A stretch of DNA of 18,298 nucleotides from JBBQRS01 sp038214535. GTDB lineage: Bacteria > Chloroflexota > Anaerolineae > CG2-30-64-16. The stretch spans positions 1-18,298 of the forward strand of contig JBBQRS010000094.1 of assembly GCA_038214535.1 (NCBI GenBank), read 5' to 3'. A program made the translations under genes and the position numbers. Positions 13,786 to 18,298 of the stretch are shown in pieces. How positions within the stretch are numbered: the first letter of the stretch is position 1; the number at the start of each line of letters is the position of its first letter. The notes below the pieces were generated by a model. It had not been told where the DNA came from. It worked only from the letters and a program-made list of their open reading frames with translations, and made no database searches.

Positions 13786-14088
13786 TCAGGCAGCGATGCG
13801 CAGCGCGCGCAGCTTCTCGCGCAGCAGCGAGGGATTATCTCGCTGAAACGCCTCTGCGTAGGCGCGGTCCGCCGCGATGGCGCGTTCGATCTCCTCGCGA
13901 TGGTCATAGTAGTACGCCATCGCCGCATGGACCGCGGCCGGCGACAGGTCATACTTGCCGGCGATTTCAGGCAGCGACAGCCCCAGCCGCAGGTGCATCA
14001 CCACCACATCATCCACCGTGATGCGCGTCCCGCTCAGGTGAGGTTTGCCGCCCCGCACGCCGGGCGTGATAACAATGTGATTGGTCAT
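13786..14088 (-). CDS. DUF433 domain protein (antitoxin-like)
   Basis: A 100-residue protein of the DUF433 family: ITPGVRGGKPHLSGTRITVDDVVVMHLRLGLSLPEIAGKYD (7-47) contains the diagnostic GGKPxxxGTRI motif, followed by LSPAAVHAAMAYYYDHREEIE (48-68), the winged HTH-like end. Family members are generally paired with DUF5615 PIN-like proteins as presumed antitoxins. Start ATG at 14088 has GAGGGGGAG directly upstream and an extended -10 promoter 30 bases away; a longer frame to 14160 lacks both. Its downstream partner is truncated by repeats, so it is an orphan that may persist as a DNA-binding protein or be decaying. Confidence 0.9.
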   Translation of the reverse strand: MTNHIVITPGVRGGKPHLSGTRITVDDVVVMHLRLGLSLPEIAGKYDLSPAAVHAAMAYYYDHREEIERAIAADRAYAEAFQRDNPSLLREKLRALRIAA

Positions 14089-14118
14089 CTCCCCCTCGCG
14101 CTCATGATCTATGGCGAA

Positions 14119-14127
14119 ATTATACCA
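14119..14127 (-). promoter_or_regulatory. Extended -10 promoter of the DUF433 gene
   Basis: On the minus strand TGGTATAAT is a perfect extended -10, 30 bases before the ATG. The -35 region (TCCCTG) is weak, as is common for extended -10 promoters. Confidence 0.6.
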
Positions 14128-14150
14128 CAGCCGTCGCGACGCAGGGAGAC

Positions 14151-14211
14151 AGGTAGACAAGGAAACAAGGTACGCAGCCTCTCCTTGTTTCCTTGCCTAC
14201 TTGTTTCCTTG
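14151..14211. repeat. Inverted and direct CCTTGTTTCCTTG repeats between DUF433 and dinB-like genes
   Basis: AGGTAGACAAGGAAACAAGG (14151-14170) is inverted at 14183-14201, and TTGTTTCCTTG is repeated once more at 14201-14211. The same words occur at 4252-4290 before the tetR promoter. The block lies between two divergent genes and abuts their promoters. Confidence 0.65.
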
Positions 14212-14217
14212 TATACT
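14212..14217 (+). promoter_or_regulatory. Possible -10 of the dinB-like gene
   Basis: TATACT lies 20 bases before the ATG at 14238, giving a short leader that still holds the GGAGGGG ribosome site. No good -35 at standard spacing is visible, and the upstream bases belong to the repeat. Confidence 0.3.
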
Positions 14218-14237
14218 TCCCCCCACGGAGGGGTCAC

Positions 14238-14732
14238 ATGATACATCCATTAGTCACGCAACTGCGCTTTGCGCGGGGCGAGTTCATGCGCGGGTTCGAG
14301 GGGGTCTCGGCGAAGGACGCGAAGCGCACCTTCACGCCGCTCAACTGCCTGAGCTGGACGGTCGGCCACCTGGCGAACCAGGAGCAGTTCATGTGGGTGC
14401 TGTGCGCGCAGCGGCGGGTCGTCGCGCCGAACCTGTATCTGGAAGTCGGCACGGGGCAGCCGGGCAGCGCGCCCGATTGGGCGGCGATGCAGGCCGCCTG
14501 GCGCACGGTCACCGCGGCGGCGGACGAGTACCTCGACACGCTGACGCCGGAGATGCTGTCAACGCACCTGGTGTATGAGGGCGAACCGCAGCGCGAGGAC
14601 GTGGGGACGCTGCTATTGCGTAACGTCTACCACTACTGGTTCCACCTGGGCGAAGCCTACGCCCTCCGCGAACTCCTCGGCCACACCGGCCTCCCCAGCT
14701 TCGTCGGCAATATGTCCGCCGTGCGCTATTAG
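14238..14732 (+). CDS. DinB superfamily protein
   Basis: A 164-residue four-helix-bundle protein of the DinB/YfiT type. The metal-binding histidines are in place: H44 in WTVGHLANQE, and H132 and H136 in YHYWFHLGEA. Relatives include mycothiol/bacillithiol-dependent transferases and maleylpyruvate isomerase-like enzymes, and the name is historical (DNA-damage inducible in Bacillus). The reaction of this member cannot be deduced. ATG at 14238 follows GGAGGGG; an upstream in-frame start at 14193 lies in repeat sequence and is not supported. It stands alone, divergent from DUF433 and convergent with the TspO gene across a large hairpin. Confidence 0.88.
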   Translation: MIHPLVTQLRFARGEFMRGFEGVSAKDAKRTFTPLNCLSWTVGHLANQEQFMWVLCAQRRVVAPNLYLEVGTGQPGSAPDWAAMQAAWRTVTAAADEYLDTLTPEMLSTHLVYEGEPQREDVGTLLLRNVYHYWFHLGEAYALRELLGHTGLPSFVGNMSAVRY

Positions 14733-14734
14733 GA

Positions 14735-14870
14735 TTCACCACCAAGACACCAAGAGAAGAAATAGGAATTACGAATTGAGAATTACGAATTTGCACAGGA
14801 TACCTCTGGCTAATTCGTAATTCTCAATTCGTAATTATTCTTCTTGGTGTTCTTGGTGTCTTGGTGGTAA
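14735..14870. terminator. Giant nested hairpin, likely bidirectional terminator
   Basis: Outer arms CACCACCAAGACACCAAGA (14737-14755) pair with 14851-14869. Inside them a perfect 25-bp inverted repeat pairs 14767-14791 with 14812-14836 around a 20-base loop. The inner arm is built of two AATTACGAATT units, the same repeat as at 1187-1360. It begins 2 bases after the dinB-like stop and ends 6 bases before the TspO stop on the other strand, so it can end transcription from both sides. Termination is inferred from structure and position. Confidence 0.7.
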
Positions 14871-14876
14871 ATCTGC

Positions 14877-15650
14877 TCAGACAAACTTGCCGGCGGGGTG
14901 GAGGGCGCGCCAGGCGAGAGCGTACATGGCGAGGCCGAAGCAGGCAAGCGCCGCGACCCACGCCATCGGCGCGACCGGCTGCACACCGGCGTGCTTGAAC
15001 GCGATGCCGACGAACGCGAAGACCAGCACGCCCAGGTAGACCAGATCGTGCCGCCGGAACGCCATCAGCGCGCCCACGGCGGTCGCCACGACCAGCATGA
15101 TCGCGGCCCACATCTGCGGGGAGAGGCCCCAGCCGCCCCAGCCGACGTAGTAGAGCACCTGCGTCGCGTTGGCGATGGTCGCCACGGTGATCCACCCCAG
15201 GTAGAGGCTGAACGGCACGTAGACCAGCCAGAACATATCGGGCATGACGTTGCGCCGCCCGATGTCGAGCCGCAGGTAGATCACGATCAGCGTGAGCAGC
15301 AGCCCGATCATCACGGGCAGCGTGGCGAGGAAGACGTTATAATGCCACAGGAAGATCCAGATGATGTTGAGGACGCTGCTCAGCACGAAGAGCCAGCCGA
15401 TCGAGCGCAGCAGCGGGTTCGCCCGTTGGCCGCGCGTCGCCTGATAGATGGCATACGCGCCGAGTCCCAGGTAGATCGGCCCCCAGATGGCGAAGACCCA
15501 GCCCGCGGGGACGAAGTAAATCGCGAACTGGTCGGAGATTGCGCCGGTGTTCTGCCCGTTGATGGGCAGCGCGTTGGCGAGGACGTTGACGATCACCATC
15601 GCGGCATACGCGATGACGACCGCGATCTGACGGGTCTTGTCGTTGTTCAT
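14877..15650 (-). CDS. TspO/MBR-family tryptophan-rich membrane protein
   Basis: A 257-residue integral membrane protein with about seven predicted membrane segments. The diagnostic parts are AIWGPIYLGLGAYAIYQ (about residues 54-70), LFVLSSVLNIIWIFLWHYNVF (87-107), VYVPFSLYLGWITVATIANATQVL (143-166) and a high Trp content. Family members bind tetrapyrroles or lipids and act as stress-related sensors or transporters. Canonical TspO has about 160 residues and five helices, so this is the longer TspO/MBR-like version with added C-terminal helices (LMAFRRHDLVYLGVLVFAFVGIAFKHAG). ATG at 15650 is preceded by AGGAGGG, while an upstream in-frame start at 15701 is not. Single gene with its own candidate promoter. 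Confidence 0.88.
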   Translation of the reverse strand: MNNDKTRQIAVVIAYAAMVIVNVLANALPINGQNTGAISDQFAIYFVPAGWVFAIWGPIYLGLGAYAIYQATRGQRANPLLRSIGWLFVLSSVLNIIWIFLWHYNVFLATLPVMIGLLLTLIVIYLRLDIGRRNVMPDMFWLVYVPFSLYLGWITVATIANATQVLYYVGWGGWGLSPQMWAAIMLVVATAVGALMAFRRHDLVYLGVLVFAFVGIAFKHAGVQPVAPMAWVAALACFGLAMYALAWRALHPAGKFV

Positions 15651-15672
15651 GGGTGGGTTCCCTCCTGCCCGT

Positions 15673-15701
15673 AATGTACACGAGAGCGGGGGGATGCGCA
15701 A
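15673..15701 (-). promoter_or_regulatory. Candidate promoter of the TspO-like gene
   Basis: Minus strand TTGCGC (15701-15696), 17-bp spacer, TACATT (15678-15673) preceded by TG. Located 23 bases before the ATG. Moderate match only. Confidence 0.4.
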
Positions 15702-15711
15702 GGGCGTGGCT

Positions 15712-15795
15712 CTCCCTCACCCTAACCCTCTCCCACAGGGAGAGGGAACCAGACGCCTCCCTCACCCTTTGGGCGAGGGTCGGGGTGAGGGGGAG
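15712..15795. repeat. CCCTCTCCC hairpin repeat between TspO and OsmC genes
   Basis: CCCTCTCCC (15726-15734) and GGGAGAGGG (15738-15746) form a tight 9-bp stem. CTCCCTCACCC (15712-15722) is also inverted at 15785-15795, enclosing the first hairpin and a smaller CACCCTTTGGGCGAGGGT fold. The CTCACCC...CTCTCCC...GGGAGAGGG layout is a common dispersed intergenic repeat in many bacteria. No promoter of good quality for the OsmC gene was seen between it and 15862. Confidence 0.7.
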
Positions 15796-15861
15796 ATTCC
15801 ATGAAACCATTTCCCCTCCTCGTGCATCCAATAACTATCAACCAGGCAAGGGAGAACCAAC

Positions 15862-16281
15862 ATGGGAAAACCGGTATCCGTGACGTGGGTGCAGAAGCGG
15901 CAGTTCGTCGGCTCCGACAGCACGAAGCACTCCATCGTGATTTCCAGCAAGGACGAGGAGAACAGCACCGGCGTGAAGCCGTCCGATCTGCTGGTGATGG
16001 CGCTAGGCAGTTGCTCAGCGTATGACGTGGTGAACATCCTCGAGAAGAAGCGGCTCAAGCTGACGGGGTTGGAGGTCACGGTGACAGGCGAGCAGGACGC
16101 CGATCCGCCGTGGACCTTCCGCAAGTTCCACATCGAGTACGTGGTGCGCGGCGTGGGCCTGCCCGAGAAGGCGGTCGCCGACGCCATCGAGCTTTCGGAG
16201 GGCAAATATTGCTCGGTGGCCGCCACCGTGCGCGGCATCGCGGAGATCACGACGAGCTATCGCATCGTCGAGGACGCGTAA
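15862..16281 (+). CDS. OsmC/Ohr-family peroxidase-like protein
   Basis: A 139-residue OsmC-fold protein. The two redox cysteines are present: C51 in MALGSCSAYDVV and C117 in EGKYCSVAATV. The fold features are typical, with the central helix KPSDLLVMALGSCSAYDVVNILEKK (39-63) and the late SEGKYCSV helix start. Members of this group reduce organic hydroperoxides using thiols; the sequence is closer to the general OsmC/YhfA-like branch than to Ohr. Cytoplasmic, no signal. ATG at 15862 has AAGGGAGAA just upstream. It stands as a single gene between repeat blocks. Confidence 0.92.
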   Translation: MGKPVSVTWVQKRQFVGSDSTKHSIVISSKDEENSTGVKPSDLLVMALGSCSAYDVVNILEKKRLKLTGLEVTVTGEQDADPPWTFRKFHIEYVVRGVGLPEKAVADAIELSEGKYCSVAATVRGIAEITTSYRIVEDA

Positions 16282-16315
16282 TTGCTCACCGAGAGCGGCA
16301 ATCTCTCATAGATCC

Positions 16316-16386
16316 GGAGTCGAGGCTTTAGCCGGTGTTTATGGCAATAGGCGTCATGGGCGCAACCGGCTAAAGCCTCCAGTCCA
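16316..16386. repeat. Variant GGCTTTAGCC palindrome
   Basis: GGAGTCGAGGCTTTAGCCGG (16316-16335) pairs with the CCGGCTAAAGCCTCCAGTCC region (16366-16385) around a loop of about 30 bases. The GGCTTTAGCC core and the AGTC flank echo the family at 5853-13705, but the arms and loop differ, so it is a related or convergent subtype. The remainder of 16282-16412 has no gene. Confidence 0.7.
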
Positions 16387-16412
16387 ACATCCTTACGCCG
16401 ATCGCGGGCGCG

Positions 16413-16441
16413 TTGACAACGCGCCCTGCGCCGCATATACT
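16413..16441 (+). promoter_or_regulatory. Promoter of the PH-domain gene
   Basis: TTGACA (16413-16418), 17-bp spacer, TATACT (16436-16441): a strong primary-sigma match 74 bases before the GTG start. CGCGTTGACAACGCG around the -35 (16409-16423) is a perfect arm-pair and could be an operator. Confidence 0.75.
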
Positions 16442-16515
16442 GCACGCTGACGGCGTAACCGACGATCATGCGCGGGCCAAACGCCGCCCTCACACCCAGC
16501 GAAAGGCGGAGTAAC

Positions 16516-17094
16516 GTGGCGGACACAGCATCACAGCTTGCGCAGCCGGCGCAGCGCGCGCCGGTGCGCCTGCAAGACGGCGAGACGGTCATCCAGGTCG
16601 TCAGGCAGCACTCCTGGTACCTCATCGGCAAAATCTTTCTTTCGATATTGATCTTCATCGGTCTGACCATTGTGCTGCACCTGGCCGCCGGGCCGGGCGG
16701 GCTCTTCTCCACGCCCTGGTCAACCTGGATCTTCATCATCGGGGGGATCATCACCCTGCTGATCTGTTTATCTTTCTGGTACACCTATAACAATAATCTC
16801 TGGGCGATCACCAACCAGCGGCTGATTGACTCGACGAAGAACGTGCCGTGGCATCAGACGCTCGCCACCGCCGATCTGGTGAACGTGCAGGATGTCAACG
16901 TCGTGATCTCCGGTATCGCGGCTTCGATCTTCAAGTTCGGCAACGTCAACGTGCAGACTTCCAGCAACTCGGCGGGGATGATCCTTGAGGGCGTGCAGGA
17001 CCCGCAGCAGGTGCTGACGATGATTGACAAAGCGCGTGACGCCGCCCGTCGCGAGCAGTTCCGCGGCATCGGCGCGGCGATGAAGCAGGGGTAA
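16516..17094 (+). CDS. Bacterial PH-domain (bPH_2/YdbT-type) membrane protein
   Basis: A 192-residue protein. After a short polar N-terminus come two membrane helices (about 36-57 and 70-91), then a bacterial pleckstrin-homology domain (about 92-178). The domain has WAITNQRLIDSTKN, then HQTLATADLVNVQDVNVVISGIAASIFKFGNVNVQTS, the usual tract ending in a phase of strand-turn-strand before the final helix (DPQQVLTMIDKARDAARR). Such proteins are membrane-associated and often linked to envelope stress; no enzymatic role is expected. GTG at 16516 is chosen because GGCGGAG lies 5 bases before it; an upstream ATG at 16468 would add 16 residues without a ribosome site. It has its own promoter. Confidence 0.85.
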   Translation: MADTASQLAQPAQRAPVRLQDGETVIQVVRQHSWYLIGKIFLSILIFIGLTIVLHLAAGPGGLFSTPWSTWIFIIGGIITLLICLSFWYTYNNNLWAITNQRLIDSTKNVPWHQTLATADLVNVQDVNVVISGIAASIFKFGNVNVQTSSNSAGMILEGVQDPQQVLTMIDKARDAARREQFRGIGAAMKQG

Positions 17095-17116
17095 GCAGCT
17101 ATCCGAAAACTTTTTT

Positions 17117-17189
17117 ACCACGGAACATACGGAATACACGGAAAGATTTGTCCCTCAGCTTTTTCCGTCTGTTCCATGGATTCCGTGGT
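17117..17189. repeat. ACCACGGAA inverted repeat, possible terminator
   Basis: ACCACGGAA (17117-17125) is inverted at 17181-17189, with CGGAAA (17139-17144) and TTTCCG (17162-17167) pairing inside. It follows the PH-domain gene by 22 bases. The right arm ends 9 bases before the proposed ATG of the next gene, so its folding could also affect that gene's translation. Confidence 0.6.
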
Positions 17190-17198
17190 GCATTATTA

Positions 17199-18233
17199 AT
17201 GGCGGCTCAGATAACCAGCACGATGCGATTATCACCTTCCCGCGCGGATTGGATGCGCCAGGGGCGATACGGCCTCATGGTGCATTGGCTCGCGCCCGAG
17301 CCGCCGCCGGGGCGCTCGGGAGAGCGCGCTATGAACGCTTTGGCCTGGGATAGTGTTGTGGATGCGTTCGATGTGGAGCGGTTCATGGCGGACGTGCGGC
17401 GCACCGGGGCGGCCTGGCTGATCTTCACGATCGGCCAGAACAGCGGTTATTACGCCGCGCCCAACGCCGTGCTCGACCAACTTGCCGGCCCCGGCCACGC
17501 CGCGCGGCGCGATCTGGTGGGCGAAATCGCCGCGCGCGCCCGCCGCGCGTGTCGCAAGTTCATCGCCTATCTGCCGGTGGAGGTGCGCGGCCAGCCCGCC
17601 GAGATGCGCCGCGCTTTCGGCTGGGACGACGCCGAAGACACGGATCAGGCCGAGTTCCAGCGGCGCTACACCGCGTTCATGCGCGCGTATGCGCTGCGCT
17701 ACGGCGATCTGCTCGACGGCTGGTGGCTGGACGGCGCGTATGACTGGCCCGCCCTGCGCCGGAGATACCTGCAAACCGACCGCTATCTGGCCGCGGCGCG
17801 CGCCGGCAACCCCGCCGCCGCGGTTGCTTTCAACGATGGCTCGTTTTGCGTGGGCAGCGACCGCCCCGTCAGCGCGGATCAGGATTACCTGGCGGGCGAG
17901 ACGGAGGCGCTGGTGGGCGGCAAGGTGCGTTTCGGGCGCGCCGCCGATGCCCCGCTGCTCGATCCCGTCACGCATCAGCCGCAGCCGCCGTCCGGCTGCC
18001 TGTGGCACGCGCTGATCCCGATTGACGCGCCCTGGGCGCACGTGGGCGAGGCGGGAGAGATGGAGCCGCCCCTGTACGCCACCGCCGACCTGGCGACCGT
18101 CGTGCGCGACTTCAAGGCCGCCGGCGGCGCGGTGACCTTCAACGTCGGCGTCTTCCGGGAGGGCGGCCTGGGCGAAGCCACCGTCGCCCAACTCGCCGAT
18201 CTCGCGCGCCAGCTCAGCGCGCGGCGCGGGTAA
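17199..18233 (+). CDS. GH29-like (alpha-L-fucosidase-related) protein, divergent
   Basis: A 344-residue protein resembling the catalytic barrel of GH29 fucosidases. It has ADWMRQGRYGLMVHWL (16-31, cf. the family's W...KFGIFIHWG), VERFMADVRRTGAAWLIFTIGQNSGYYAAPN (59-89, the sensing strand before the active site), and DLLDGWWLDGAYDW (170-183), where D178 aligns with the catalytic nucleophile region. It lacks a signal peptide and the C-terminal beta-sandwich of typical 450-600 residue enzymes, and the usual HHDGF motif is replaced by GQNSGYY. It may therefore act on an unusual substrate or have lost activity. Start is uncertain: ATG at 17199 has only a weak GTGGTG upstream; ATG at 17223 is an alternative. 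Confidence 0.7.
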   Translation: MAAQITSTMRLSPSRADWMRQGRYGLMVHWLAPEPPPGRSGERAMNALAWDSVVDAFDVERFMADVRRTGAAWLIFTIGQNSGYYAAPNAVLDQLAGPGHAARRDLVGEIAARARRACRKFIAYLPVEVRGQPAEMRRAFGWDDAEDTDQAEFQRRYTAFMRAYALRYGDLLDGWWLDGAYDWPALRRRYLQTDRYLAAARAGNPAAAVAFNDGSFCVGSDRPVSADQDYLAGETEALVGGKVRFGRAADAPLLDPVTHQPQPPSGCLWHALIPIDAPWAHVGEAGEMEPPLYATADLATVVRDFKAAGGAVTFNVGVFREGGLGEATVAQLADLARQLSARRG

Positions 18234-18247
18234 TCGCGCACGCGTAG

Positions 18248-18298
18248 ACGCGGTGAACGCGTAGGAAAAAGATAAAAAATCCTCCGCGTTCTCCGCGT
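18248..18298. terminator. Hairpin after the GH29-like gene (right edge)
   Basis: An 18-base arm (18248-18265, ACGCGGTGAACGCGTAGG) pairs at 16 of 18 positions with 18281-18298, around an A-rich 15-base loop. It begins 14 bases after the stop. The window ends with the arm, so no T-tract can be judged. Confidence 0.5.

Overview
This GC-rich window most likely comes from a Chloroflexota (Anaerolineae-like) chromosome. That is an inference from gene content (CHAT-STAND-TPR protein, DUF433/DUF5615 pair, DinB, DUF4332 fusion, haem-binding CxxCH protein) and from gaps packed with dispersed inverted repeats. No rRNA, tRNA, phage module or CRISPR array was seen.

Layout. 1-4124: the tail of an unknown gene, an MBL-fold hydrolase (+), a membrane-anchored haem-binding protein (-), an 86-residue unknown protein (-) and a membrane/Ala-rich/DUF4332 fusion (+) closed by a clean intrinsic terminator. 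4305-8574: an apparently self-regulated efflux-type operon. A consensus promoter and a 32-bp palindromic operator precede a TetR regulator, an ABC ATPase (overlapping by one base) and a large MacB/FtsX-type permease. 8844-12545: a 1233-residue CHAT protease/STAND NTPase/TPR protein, the best candidate for an immune or cell-suicide factor. 12744-13396: a Y1 (HUH) REP-associated transposase. 13678-14088: a DUF433 antitoxin-like gene (-) followed by the stump of a DUF5615 toxin-like gene. 14238-18298: DinB (+), TspO/MBR (-), OsmC (+), a bacterial PH-domain membrane protein (+) and a GH29-like protein (+).

The striking theme is the repeats. One palindromic family (left arm GTAGTCGCGGCTTCAGCCGC, about 15-nt loop, complementary right arm, about 25-nt conserved spacer, 80-81 bp period) fills the gaps from 5853 to 13705. 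The transposase gene sits exactly in the loop position between a left and a right arm. The CHAT gene is also bracketed by a left half-element upstream and a right half-element downstream, and its stop codon lies inside that right arm. The last repeat of the array cuts off the DUF5615 gene after about 21 codons, leaving DUF433 without an intact partner. A second repeat family (AATTACGAATT core) provides the stop codons of two convergent genes near 1.2-1.4 kb and forms a 25-bp perfect stem between DinB and TspO.

The most interesting hypothesis is that the RAYT/palindrome family has shaped this locus, perhaps moving or bracketing a CHAT-STAND defence gene. What is seen directly is the arrangement; mobility and defence function are inferred.
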